This document shows positions 6,702 to 14,673 of a stretch of DNA of 14,673 bases, piece by piece. Within the stretch, counting starts at the first letter, position 1. Each line of letters starts with the position of its first letter. The notes beneath the pieces are model-generated. The model did not search any database. It saw only the letters and a list, made by a program, of their open reading frames with translations, and had not been told where the DNA came from. Source of the stretch: Methylobacteriaceae bacterium (GTDB taxonomy: Bacteria > Pseudomonadota > Alphaproteobacteria > Rhizobiales > Beijerinckiaceae). The stretch lies in NCBI GenBank assembly GCA_020638135.1, contig JACKJE010000036.1:1-14673 (forward strand). Reading direction: 5' to 3'. Both the position numbers and the translations under genes were made by a program.

Positions 6702-7418
6702 ATGCTTAGGCCGCTTACCCTCCTGATGCTCTCGACAGCCATGGCGCTGTCGCCTGTGCTTGCGCAGGCGGAATCGCGGGCGGTGCAGGAATCCCGCTTC
6801 ATCAACGGCACTGTCGGCGCGATCGCCGGCGCCATGGTGGGCGGCCCGATCGGCCTGATCGCCGGCGCGGCGCTCGGCTACAGCATGGGCCCGGAAATCG
6901 CCGGCCCGCAAGCGACCTTCGGCCCGCGCAAGCGCGTCCTGCGGCATGTGCGGCGCGGCCGGCATCGCGGACGCTCGACAAAGATCGTGATCGATTGCGC
7001 CGTCCAGGCCAACCAGGACAATGCGGCTTGCGTCGATTATTGGGCGAAGCGGCAGCAGCGCCTGCAGCCCGTCAATGCGCAACAGATGATCTATCCGCAG
7101 CAGGCGATGTATCCGCAGCAGCCCGTGTACATGGCGCCGGCGCAGCACGGCTATTCGCCCCTGCCCGCGCAGGTTCCGGCGCAGCAGCAGCTGCAGCTCG
7201 ACACGCGCGGGAAGTATTTCAATCCACGCCAGAACCCGATGGTGCCGCCGCCGACCGCCTTCGGCGACGGGTCGCAATATTCGGCCGCCCTCTCCGGCCC
7301 GAACGCCCCCGGCCAGCAGGGCGCGAGCGGCGGCTATTCGGGCAGCTATACCGCGCCGGCCCCGCAGGGCTACGGCTACGGCCAGGTGCGCGCGGCCCCG
7401 GTTCCCCTACCGCGCTGA
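6702..7418 (+). CDS. Secreted glycine-zipper protein, function unknown
   Basis: This 238-residue protein has a clear signal peptide (residues 1-23, cleavage expected after AQA). A glycine zipper at about 36-63 follows (GTVGAIAGAMVGGPIGLIAG, then AALGYSMG), a membrane-inserting or oligomerising motif found in outer-membrane and surface proteins. A strongly basic stretch is at about 76-94 (RKRVLRHVRRGRHRGR). Next is a short region with two cysteines (99 and 110, likely disulfide-bonded) and a Gln/Pro/Tyr-rich low-complexity tail with YPQQ repeats (about 120-238). I recognise the zipper type but no specific family. The ATG directly begins the signal peptide. The gene sits alone on its strand, with a hairpin over its ribosome-binding region, and converges with a 65-residue secreted peptide gene 9 bp beyond its stop. 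Confidence 0.85.
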   Translation: MLRPLTLLMLSTAMALSPVLAQAESRAVQESRFINGTVGAIAGAMVGGPIGLIAGAALGYSMGPEIAGPQATFGPRKRVLRHVRRGRHRGRSTKIVIDCAVQANQDNAACVDYWAKRQQRLQPVNAQQMIYPQQAMYPQQPVYMAPAQHGYSPLPAQVPAQQQLQLDTRGKYFNPRQNPMVPPPTAFGDGSQYSAALSGPNAPGQQGASGGYSGSYTAPAPQGYGYGQVRAAPVPLPR

Positions 7419-7427
7419 TCAGGCCGC

Positions 7428-7625
7428 CTAATGCGCCAGCTGTCGCTGCTTTTCCGGGCTCAACTGCCGCCAGCCGCGCGGCCGGCATCCTGACCGAGCA
7501 CATCCGACGTTCGCGTTGCGCGGGGAGCGCTGGCGCGCGGCTTGTCGCGCCTCGCCGATTGCGGGAGCGACGAACAGCGCCGCCAGCGCGGTCACGGTCG
7601 CAAGAAGCGCGCGTCTGGTTTGCAT
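7428..7625 (-). CDS. Small secreted peptide with a GCxxxGC motif, function unknown
   Basis: This is a 65-residue product. Residues 1-26 are a convincing Sec signal peptide (MQTRRALLATVTALAALFVA, cleavage expected after GEA). The mature part of about 40 residues is basic and carries GCARSGC at 41-47 followed by RPRGW. A strong Shine-Dalgarno, GGAGG (7631-7635), sits 5 bases before the ATG, which is the main reason for accepting so short a gene. It converges with the glycine-zipper gene, whose stop is 9 bp away. Small secreted proteins with closely spaced GC motifs are common in Hyphomicrobiales, but I know no function for this one. Confidence 0.68.
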   Translation of the reverse strand: MQTRRALLATVTALAALFVAPAIGEARQAARQRSPRNANVGCARSGCRPRGWRQLSPEKQRQLAH

Positions 7626-7884
7626 GCCAGCCTCCGTTGTCCATCATCGCGACTACGCCGCAGCTTCCGCCCGAAGGTGACCGCCGTCAACATATCGGCG
7701 ACGCTGGACCGGCGCGGTCACGATGAAGGAACGGGACGGGGACTCTCCGGCATGCATGCGCCCTGCATTGGATCGCGGCCTTTCGGTTCGCGGCGTTTTC
7801 TTCTCGCTTTCAACGCGTTGGCGTAATGTCTTCAAGAATTGATTCCGGCGGCCCCGCGCCGGGCGACCAGGAGGCGGGCGGTTC

Positions 7885-8364
7885 ATGGGCGCATCTGGCG
7901 CGAATGCGGGGCGGCCTGTCGGCTTCCTGATCATACTGGCCATGGCCGCGCTCGCCTTCGCGCTATTGCTCCATGACGCCTTCCGGTACCGGGCGGGCGG
8001 CGGCGACGCCGTGCTCAGCGCGGCCTTCACGATCATCTACGACGTGCTGATGGTGTGGACGGCGCTGGTCGTGCTGACGGCCGTCGCGGCCATCCAGGGC
8101 GACATGCCGGCCGGCGGCTGGATCGCGGCCATCGTGCTGCTGCCGGCCTCGGGCGCGGCGACGGCGGCGGCGATCGACCTCGCCACGCGCGGCGGCCGCT
8201 GGGCGCTCGTCGTCCCCTGCCTGCTGCCGCCGCTGGTGGCGGCCTACGCGCTCTGGGCGCGTCTGCCCGGGCTGCGGGCGGCCGTGCCAACGAAGGCCGC
8301 GACCTATGGGGTTTGGGGCGTGGTTCTCGTGCTGTCGGCTATCGCCGGCTATGCGGCGATGTGA
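7885..8364 (+). CDS. Five-helix integral membrane protein, function unknown
   Basis: This 159-residue protein has hydrophobic segments at about residues 12-30, 43-70, 78-99, 105-126 and 138-158. No catalytic motif is visible. An AGGAGG Shine-Dalgarno (7869-7874) lies 10 bases before the ATG. The 258 bp upstream (7627-7884) contain no gene that I can support; they hold a perfect 10-bp palindrome CAACGCGTTG at 7811-7820, a possible operator. The stop is followed within 7 bases by a palindromic repeat that also borders the 3' end of slyX. It resembles small uncharacterised inner-membrane proteins of alphaproteobacteria, but I cannot name a family. Confidence 0.75.
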   Translation: MGASGANAGRPVGFLIILAMAALAFALLLHDAFRYRAGGGDAVLSAAFTIIYDVLMVWTALVVLTAVAAIQGDMPAGGWIAAIVLLPASGAATAAAIDLATRGGRWALVVPCLLPPLVAAYALWARLPGLRAAVPTKAATYGVWGVVLVLSAIAGYAAM

Positions 8365-8370
8365 CCGGAA

Positions 8371-8492
8371 CCGTCATTGCGAGCCCGGCAGAAGTCGCCT
8401 GTTGGCGACTTCGCCTGAAAGCGAAGCAATCCAGAGCCACGACCCGGCTCTGGATTGCCGCGTCGGCCCTTCGGGCCTCCTCGCAATGACGG
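8371..8492. repeat. Palindromic repeat, family D, nested inverted repeats
   Basis: The ends are perfect 13-bp inverted copies: CCGTCATTGCGAG (8371-8383) and CTCGCAATGACGG (8480-8492). Nested inside is a second inverted pair, CAATCCAGAGCC and GGCTCTGGATTG, and further small stems such as AAGTCGCC-TGTT-GGCGACTT. The outer sequence matches a very common bacterial intergenic repeat (CGTCATTGCGAG...GAAGCAATCCAG). It fills the 143-bp gap between the convergent 3' ends of the five-helix protein gene and slyX and might act as a two-way RNA 3' end. Confidence 0.9.
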
Positions 8493-8507
8493 CAAGGCGG
8501 CAGGCTC

Positions 8508-8698
8508 TCAATAATGCGGCGGCGGCGGTTCGGGCTCGTTGCGGGCGGGAAAAGCGTTGCGCACTTCCTCGCGCAACATTTTCAGCTCGCGTTCCAAAGC
8601 ATCGATCTTCCGCCACTGTGCGGTGACGGTCTCGTTCAGCTCAGCGATCACATGATCCTGATGCGCGATGCGGATTTCGAGGGCGTCGAGACGGTCGG

Positions 8699-8702
<4 letters not shown>
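8508..8702 (-). CDS. slyX: SlyX family coiled-coil protein
   Basis: This 64-residue protein starts at a GTG (8702-8700) that overlaps the pyrG stop codon by two bases. Residues 1-48 are one amphipathic helix of heptad character (TDRLDALEIRIAHQDHVIAE, continuing to LKMLREEV), and the end PEPPPPHY is the Pro-rich SlyX tail ending in HY. Length and both ends match the SlyX family; its molecular role is unknown despite the name. The overlap implies translational coupling to pyrG. Because of upstream indels, its frame is the same as that of the first part of pyrG, giving a false impression of one long fused protein. Confidence 0.9.
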
Positions 8703-10325
<1,623 letters not shown>

Positions 10326-10404
10326 GGGATTTGAGCCGTACCTGTTTTGAATCGATTCGGGGAGCCGCGATTTCCGCTTCCCACATGTGCGTTTTTGCCG
10401 CCCC

Positions 10405-10433
10405 AAAAAGAGAAGGGCCGGTCGCCCGGCCCT
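10405..10433 (-). terminator. Intrinsic terminator downstream of secG
   Basis: Read on the minus strand, a GC-rich hairpin AGGGCCGG-GCGA-CCGGCCCT is followed by TCTCTTTTT, a typical rho-independent terminator. It begins 18 bp after the secG stop and lies about 80 bp before the pyrG start, so pyrG should have its own promoter in 10326-10404, which I could not define. Confidence 0.78.
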
Positions 10434-10451
10434 GCCCTGTTCTGCGACTTG

Positions 10452-10868
10452 TTACTGCGACTTCGGCACCTGCGGGCCGGTCGGCGCCGGGGCCGGCGCG
10501 GGCGCCGGGGACTTCTGGTCCTGCAGCTTCTGCAACTGGTCGAACAGCCCGCCCTTGGCGTCGGGCAGCGGCGGCGGGGCGTTGGTCCCGGCCGGCGCGG
10601 TCGGCGCGCCAGAGCCGCCCTCGAAGATCGACTTCTGCTTGTGGTTCATGCTGGCGAGCACGGTCAGCGCGATCGAGGTCAGGAAGAAGATGGTCGCGAG
10701 GACGGCCGTGGCGCGGGTGAGCGCATTGGCCTGGCCGCGGCCGGTGAAAAAGCCGCCGCCGCCACCGCCGCCGATGCCGAGCGCGCCGCCTTCCGAGCGC
10801 TGCAGCAGCACGACGACGACAAGCGCTGCGACCACCATGAGGTGGATGACGATGAGAACGGTCTGCAT
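10452..10868 (-). CDS. secG: Preprotein translocase subunit SecG
   Basis: This 138-residue small subunit of the SecYEG channel helps SecA-driven export. There are two transmembrane helices: about residues 3-22 (TVLIVIHLMVVAALVVVVLL) and about 53-70. Between them is the family loop QRSEGGALGIGGGGGGGFFT followed by GRGQANALTRATA. The C-terminal tail (about 85-138) is Pro/Ala/Gly-rich and low-complexity, as is usual in alphaproteobacteria. Gene order tpiA-secG-pyrG is typical of the group, although here a DUF302 gene and repeats separate tpiA from secG. A small 7-bp inverted repeat (TCGGCCT-CA-AGGCCGA, 10887-10902) sits 18 bp upstream of the start. Confidence 0.95.
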   Translation of the reverse strand: MQTVLIVIHLMVVAALVVVVLLQRSEGGALGIGGGGGGGFFTGRGQANALTRATAVLATIFFLTSIALTVLASMNHKQKSIFEGGSGAPTAPAGTNAPPPLPDAKGGLFDQLQKLQDQKSPAPAPAPAPTGPQVPKSQ

Positions 10869-10981
10869 GTGATGTCCGAATTGGGGTCGGCCTCAAGGCC
10901 GATATGGGCGGCCTTCTAGCCTATGCAAGCGCGAAGCGCCAGCCAGGGCGCTCGGGTGAAGCAACGATATCCCTCCACCCT

Positions 10982-11020
10982 CATGCTGAGGAAGCGGCGA
11001 AGCCGCTATCTCGAAGCATG
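10982..11020 (+). repeat. Palindromic repeat, family A, copy 3
   Basis: A 39-bp copy of the same element as at 2698-2736, with substitutions in both arms (CATGCTGAGG and ATCTCGAAGCATG). The changes in the outermost bases are compensatory (CATGC pairs with GCATG), which keeps the hairpin. The centre is AGCGGC-GAA-GCCGCT. It is in the gap downstream of the DUF302 gene. Confidence 0.82.
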
Positions 11021-11053
11021 GCCACAGGACGAACCTTCGATTTCCGCGCCGGC

Positions 11054-11091
11054 CGTCCTTCGAGACGCCCGCTGCGCGGGCTCCTCAGGAC
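11054..11091 (-). repeat. Palindromic repeat, family A, copy 4
   Basis: A 38-bp reverse-oriented copy (CGTCCTTCGAGACG ... CTCCTCAGGACG) with centre CCCGC-TG-CGCGGG. It again has compensated outer bases (CGTCC pairs with GGACG). It faces copy 3 across 33 bp, and the flanks CTCCACCCTC (near 10974) and GAGGGGTGGAG (near 11093) are also inverted, so the pair forms one larger inverted structure. The rest of the gap 10869-11146 holds no gene that I can support. Confidence 0.82.
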
Positions 11092-11146
11092 GAGGGGTGG
11101 AGCATAAGTTCCTTCACCCGATTGCCTGACGCCAGCGCCGGCGCGA

Positions 11147-11713
11147 TCAGAAATCGCCGGTCGCCGCCTTGTCCAGAATGGTCAGGATGACCTTCTTGAC
11201 CCGCTCGGCTTCCGCCTTGAGATCGGGCGGCAGCGGCTTGCCGCCGTGGATCATCATGTCCATGTCCAGCGAATAGAGCCAGAGCGCGCCGGTCTTGTCC
11301 TCCACCAGCGACACGCGGCAGGGCAGATAGGCCGCATAGGCCTCTGAATAATCGACCATTTTGGCTGCCGTCAGCGGGTTGCAATAGAGGTAGATCTTCA
11401 GCTTGCGCCAGGGCTTGCCCTGCATGGCCGTGACCTGGTCGCCGAGCGGCAGGGCGCCGACGTCCTTGATGTTCTCGGAATTGGCGATCGACTGGATGGA
11501 CTGGTCGACTTCCTGGAAGGACAGGCCGGCCGCCACCTTGCGCCGCCAGACCGTCGCCTCCGCGGAATTGCCGGTCGCCGCCAGGCGCTTGGTCATGTCC
11601 CAGTAGACGCTCGCCGCCTTGGGATCGAAATCCCTGAAGGTCCCGAGCGCGAAAGCCACCCCGATTAGGGCCGCAAGCCCGACCAGAGCCAGCAGGTTTC
11701 GAACAAGCGCCAT
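11147..11713 (-). CDS. DUF302-domain membrane-anchored protein
   Basis: This 188-residue protein has an N-terminal hydrophobic anchor (about residues 6-24) and then a domain that resembles DUF302 in its second half. That half contains LKIYLYCNP (105-113), an AYLPCRVSLVEDKTGALWLY stretch (128-147), and an Asp/Met-rich MDMMIHGG (151-158) before a C-terminal helix. Two cysteines (111 and 132) lie in the conserved parts. The function of the domain is not established, so I give none. The start is placed at 11713, eight codons inside the longest frame, because GGAGG (11720-11724) stands 6 bases before it and the hydrophobic segment follows at once. It is 118 bp downstream of tpiA on the same strand. 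The minus-strand TATGAT near 11786 could be a promoter -10 but has no good -35. Confidence 0.8.
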   Translation of the reverse strand: MALVRNLLALVGLAALIGVAFALGTFRDFDPKAASVYWDMTKRLAATGNSAEATVWRRKVAAGLSFQEVDQSIQSIANSENIKDVGALPLGDQVTAMQGKPWRKLKIYLYCNPLTAAKMVDYSEAYAAYLPCRVSLVEDKTGALWLYSLDMDMMIHGGKPLPPDLKAEAERVKKVILTILDKAATGDF

Positions 11714-11831
11714 CGATTTCCTCCGCCATTCCCGCATTATGTCGCGCCGGATCTGCGGCGGGTCGCGGTCCGGTACGTGATCATATGCGAATATGTGGCC
11801 TGCTGGCGAGAGCGAAGGCGCGGCGGCCGGC

Positions 11832-12587
11832 CTATTTGTAGACGCCGGCGATCCCCATGAAATCTTTGGCCTTGAGGCTCGCGCCGCCGACCAGCGCGCC
11901 GTCGACGTTCGGCACGCCCATCAGTTCGGCCGCGTTTTCCGGCTTCACCGAGCCGCCGTAGAGGATGCGGATGTCGACGCCCTTGCGGCCGTAGGTCTTC
12001 TGCAGCTTGGCGCGGATGTGAGCGTGCATTTCGGCGACATCGGCCGCCGTCGGCGTCAGGCCGGTGCCGATCGCCCAGACCGGCTCATAGGCGACGACGA
12101 GATTGGTCGCGGGGAAATCGGGATCGAGCGAACCGTCGATCTGGCCGCCGACGATTTCGAGCGCCCGGCCGGCCACGCGCTCGTCCTTGGTCTCGCCGAC
12201 GCAGACGATGGCGGTGAGGTCGACCTTGATCGCGGCCGCCGCCTTGGCGCGGACGATTGCGTCGGTCTCGGCGTGGTCGGCGCGGCGCTCCGAATGGCCA
12301 ACGATCACATAGGTCGCGCCGGCGTCCTTCAGCATCTGGGCGGAGACGTCGCCGGTATGGGCGCCCGAGAGCTTGGCGTGGCAATCCTGCGCGCCGATGG
12401 CGAGCGCCGAGCCCTCAGCGGCGGCGGCCGCGGCGGCGACCAGGGTGAAGGGCGGGCACAAGGCGGCCTCCGCGCGCCCTGCCCCGCCGGCGGCCACTGC
12501 GTCGCGGATCGCCTCGAGTTCGCCGAGCGAGGCCTTGAGGCCATTCATCTTCCAGTTTCCAGCGACGAGCGGGCGTGGCGCGGACAT
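11832..12587 (-). CDS. tpiA: Triosephosphate isomerase
   Basis: This 251-residue cytoplasmic enzyme interconverts dihydroxyacetone phosphate and glyceraldehyde 3-phosphate in glycolysis and gluconeogenesis. All active-site elements are visible: Asn11 and Lys13 in GNWKMN, His98 in YVIVGHSERR, and Glu168 in AYEPVWAIGTG, the start of the flexible loop. The phosphate-binding ILYGGSVKPEN and GALVGGASL follow. The start is fixed by GGAGG (12593-12597), 5 bases before the ATG, although the frame remains open much further upstream. Length is normal. It is divergent from ppiD, the usual alphaproteobacterial arrangement. Confidence 0.97.
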   Translation of the reverse strand: MSAPRPLVAGNWKMNGLKASLGELEAIRDAVAAGGAGRAEAALCPPFTLVAAAAAAAEGSALAIGAQDCHAKLSGAHTGDVSAQMLKDAGATYVIVGHSERRADHAETDAIVRAKAAAAIKVDLTAIVCVGETKDERVAGRALEIVGGQIDGSLDPDFPATNLVVAYEPVWAIGTGLTPTAADVAEMHAHIRAKLQKTYGRKGVDIRILYGGSVKPENAAELMGVPNVDGALVGGASLKAKDFMGIAGVYK

Positions 12588-12694
12588 GATTTCCTCCCGA
12601 TGGCGGTTCGATTTTCTCCAGGGAGGCGATAGCGAAGCCGCGCGCGGCTGGCAATGCGACGTTCTGTGTCGCCTTGCGGCGCCGCGCCCCCGCC

Positions 12695-12700
12695 TATATG
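12695..12700 (+). promoter_or_regulatory. Possible -10 element of the ppiD promoter
   Basis: TATATG at 12695-12700 in the tpiA-ppiD divergent gap, with TTGCGG at 12674-12679 as a possible -35 and a rather short 15-base spacing. Transcription from here would give a leader of about 80 bases containing the hairpin at 12716-12740. Supported only by sequence resemblance. Confidence 0.3.
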
Positions 12701-12715
12701 GTCCGCGCCGATTTT

Positions 12716-12740
12716 GAGCGGCTTTCGCCGCTCCCTTTTT
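12716..12740 (+). terminator. Terminator-like hairpin in the ppiD leader
   Basis: GAGCGGC (12716-12722), loop TTTC, GCCGCTC (12727-12733), then CC and TTTTT (12736-12740). This is the shape of an intrinsic terminator on the plus strand, yet no plus-strand gene lies upstream within the gap; it stands 48 bp before the ppiD start. It may be an attenuator, may stop stray transcription antisense to tpiA, or may be chance. Confidence 0.4.
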
Positions 12741-12776
12741 CACGCAATGTCGGCGCTGTTCGGGATCGGCGCCTCC

Positions 12777-12781
12777 GGAGG
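12777..12781 (+). promoter_or_regulatory. Ribosome-binding site that fixes the ppiD TTG start
   Basis: GGAGG, 7 bases before the TTG at 12789. The in-frame ATG at 12747 has no comparable site and would add 14 residues before the conserved LDGLR N-terminus. Confidence 0.7.
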
Positions 12782-12788
12782 ATTCCTC

Positions 12789-14673
12789 TTGCTCGACGGC
12801 CTGCGCACGGCGTCCAAAAGCTGGTTCGGCAAGGCGATCATGACGATCGTCTTCGGCGTCATCATCGTGTCCTTCGCCATCTGGGGCATCGGCGACATTT
12901 TCCGTGGATTCGGCCAGGGCAAACTCGGCACTGTCGGCTCGGTCGAAATCTCCTCGGAAGCCTATCGCTACGCCTACCAGACCGAGTTGCAGCGCCTGCA
13001 GCAGCGCGCGCGGCGGGTGGTGACGAATGACGAGGCGCGCCAGGCCGGCCTCGACCGACAAATCCTCGGCCGACTGGTGACGGAAGCAGCGCTCGACCAG
13101 AAGGCGCATAGCCTCGGGCTCGCCATGTCAGACGAGCAGCTCGCCAAATCCATACAGGACGATCCCGCCTTCAAGGATGCGACCGGCGCCTTCGACCGCG
13201 CGCGCTTCGATGCGATCCTGCGCGACAACGGCCTGAACGAACGCACCTTCGTGCGCGAGCAGAAGGCGACCTATCTGCGTCAGGAGATCGGCGAGGCGCT
13301 GGCCGGCGCGCTCCAGGCGCCGCAGGCGATGACCGCGGCCGTCGACCGCTACCGTAACCAGGCGCGCAGCGTCGATTACGTGCTGCTGACGCCCTCGACC
13401 GCGGGCGAGGCGCCGCAGCCCTCCGAAGACGAACTCAAGAAGTTCTACGAAGACCGGAAGGCGCGATTCGTCGCCCCGCAATATCGCAAGATCGTGACGC
13501 TGGCGGTCACGCCGACCACGGCCGCCAAGCCGCAGGACGTTTCCGACGCCGACGCGCAGAAGCTTTACGACAGCGTCAAGGAGAGCCGCTTCGGCACGCC
13601 CGAGAAGCGCGACATCCAGCAGATCGTCTTCCCCAACGAAGCCGACGCCAAGGCCGCTTACGACCGGATCAAGGGCGGCGCGACCTTCGAGGCGATCGCC
13701 GCCGAACGCAAGCTGACGGCCAAGGACATCGACCTCGGTTCTCTTTCTCGCGGGCAGGTGTCCGACCCCGCGATTGCAGACGCCGCCTTCGCGCTGAAGT
13801 CGGGCGAAGTCAGCGCGCCGGTCGCCGGCAAATTCGGCGTAGCGCTGGTGCGGGTCGCCAAGACCACGCCGGCCGTCGTGCGGCCCTTTTCGGACGTCGC
13901 GCCGGAGATCAAGACCGAGATCGCGCGCGACCGCGCCCGAAAGAGCGTGCAGGTTCTGCATGACAAGATCGAGGACCAGCGCGCCGCCGGCAAGCCGCTG
14001 GCCGAGGCCGCCAAGGCCGCAGGTCTCGAAGCGCGCACCGTCGAGGCGATCGACGAGCGCGGCCTCGACCGCAACGGCCTGCCCGTGCCCGACCTTGTCG
14101 CGTCTGCCGACCTCGTGCGCGCGGTCTTCGCCTCCGACATCGGCGTCGACAACGAGACGATCTCGACCAAGGACAATGGCTATGTCTGGTTCGAGGTGCA
14201 GAAGGTCGATCCCTCGCGCCAGCTGACCTTCGACGAGGTGAAGGACAAGGTCGTCGCCGCTTTTCGCGCGGATGCGAACGACAAGAAGCTCGCCGACAAG
14301 GCGGCCGAAATCGTCAAGAAACTGAAGGACGGCGCGCAATTGTCGAAGATCGCCGCCGACGACAAACTGGAGCTGAAGCACAATTCCAACGTGCGACGCA
14401 CGGGCGCGGACGGTTTCGAGCCGCAGGCGATCGTCGCCGTGTTCAACCAGCCCGACCATGGCGCGGGAACGGTCAGCGCGCCCGGCGGCCGCATGGTGTT
14501 CCAGATCCTCGACACGGCGACGCCGGATTTCAATCCGGATTCCGACGCCAACCGCGAGATGGCCAAGCAATTGCGGACGCTGGTCGCCGACGACCTGCTG
14601 ACCGAATATGTCGCGCGCCTGCAGAAGGAATATGGCGTGCGCATCAACGAAGCCGCCATGCGCGCGGCGACGG
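12789..14673 (+). CDS. ppiD: Periplasmic folding chaperone PpiD, peptidylprolyl isomerase family (3' end outside window)
   Basis: 628 codons are visible and the frame is still open at the window edge. The N-terminus (M)LDGLRTASKSWFGKAI is the typical start, followed by one membrane anchor at about residues 15-36 (IMTIVFGVIIVSFAIWGIGD). A SurA/PpiD-type N-terminal helical domain spans about 45-195. A parvulin-like PPIC domain is at about 265-360 (KRDIQQIVFPNEADAKAAYD; ATFEAIAAE; LKSGEVSAPVAGKFGVALV), and a long helical C-terminal part follows. The protein should sit anchored in the inner membrane facing the periplasm and assist folding of exported proteins near the Sec channel. Few residues are probably missing, because the family is about 630 long. 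The start is a TTG with a good Shine-Dalgarno. It is divergent from tpiA. Confidence 0.93.
   Translation, partial: MLDGLRTASKSWFGKAIMTIVFGVIIVSFAIWGIGDIFRGFGQGKLGTVGSVEISSEAYRYAYQTELQRLQQRARRVVTNDEARQAGLDRQILGRLVTEAALDQKAHSLGLAMSDEQLAKSIQDDPAFKDATGAFDRARFDAILRDNGLNERTFVREQKATYLRQEIGEALAGALQAPQAMTAAVDRYRNQARSVDYVLLTPSTAGEAPQPSEDELKKFYEDRKARFVAPQYRKIVTLAVTPTTAAKPQDVSDADAQKLYDSVKESRFGTPEKRDIQQIVFPNEADAKAAYDRIKGGATFEAIAAERKLTAKDIDLGSLSRGQVSDPAIADAAFALKSGEVSAPVAGKFGVALVRVAKTTPAVVRPFSDVAPEIKTEIARDRARKSVQVLHDKIEDQRAAGKPLAEAAKAAGLEARTVEAIDERGLDRNGLPVPDLVASADLVRAVFASDIGVDNETISTKDNGYVWFEVQKVDPSRQLTFDEVKDKVVAAFRADANDKKLADKAAEIVKKLKDGAQLSKIAADDKLELKHNSNVRRTGADGFEPQAIVAVFNQPDHGAGTVSAPGGRMVFQILDTATPDFNPDSDANREMAKQLRTLVADDLLTEYVARLQKEYGVRINEAAMRAAT

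Noticed and set aside
7653..8036. A 127-residue minus-strand frame upstream of the five-helix protein
   Set aside because: It overlaps the supported gene on the opposite strand, has no signal or domain, and no good ribosome-binding site.
10452..10868. The run of seven glycines in SecG as a possible anomaly
   Set aside because: A glycine-rich loop between the two helices is normal in alphaproteobacterial SecG.
11832..13109. A 425-residue open frame extending tpiA far upstream
   Set aside because: The extension lies antisense to ppiD and has no homology; GGAGG and the canonical N-terminus fix the tpiA start at 12587.
13128..14570. A 480-residue open frame on the minus strand opposite ppiD
   Set aside because: It is the antisense shadow of a well-conserved PpiD frame with a clear start, anchor and parvulin domain; no ribosome-binding site or recognisable domain.

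Overview
The window looks like chromosomal DNA from a high-GC alphaproteobacterium of the order Hyphomicrobiales (Rhizobiales). A Beijerinckiaceae/Methylocystaceae-like member is a guess. The evidence is the gene order (tatA-tatB-tatC-serS-surE-pcm-nlpD on one side, pyrG-secG and tpiA divergent from ppiD on the other), the protein sequences, and several palindromic intergenic repeat families typical of that order. There are no tRNA or rRNA genes, no CRISPR array, no transposase and no phage genes. I found no convincing undescribed multi-gene system; most of the window is conserved housekeeping sequence.

Layout. Positions 1-6070 hold a minus-strand block read from right to left: tatA, tatB and tatC (twin-arginine translocase), serS (seryl-tRNA synthetase), surE (nucleotidase), pcm (isoaspartyl methyltransferase) and an nlpD-like LysM/LytM lipoprotein cut by the window edge. 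Two intergenic gaps in this block (2620-2752 and 4193-4514) are filled with inverted palindromic repeats. Positions 6200-8364 form a small accessory patch: a Cys-rich membrane-anchored protein (minus), a secreted glycine-zipper protein (plus), a 65-residue secreted peptide (minus) and a five-helix membrane protein (plus), none with an assignable function. Positions 8508-10868 (minus) carry secG, an intrinsic terminator, pyrG (CTP synthase) and slyX, whose GTG start overlaps the pyrG stop. Another repeat pair separates these from a DUF302 protein and tpiA (minus). ppiD, a periplasmic folding factor, is transcribed divergently from tpiA and runs off the right end.

How the genes fit together. 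Tat, SecG and PpiD all serve protein export and periplasmic folding. SurE and Pcm form the classic stationary-phase/repair pair, and the NlpD-like protein acts in cell-wall splitting. PyrG and TpiA are central metabolism.

Main oddities. pyrG carries four single-base indels within about 145 bp that nearly compensate one another. serS is about 50 residues longer than usual because of an acidic insert upstream of its TxE loop, plus a short second one. A perfect 8-bp inverted repeat overlaps the ribosome-binding region of the glycine-zipper gene. At least four families of imperfect palindromic repeats occur, mostly as facing pairs at gene ends. Three genes appear to use non-ATG starts (pcm TTG, slyX GTG, ppiD TTG).
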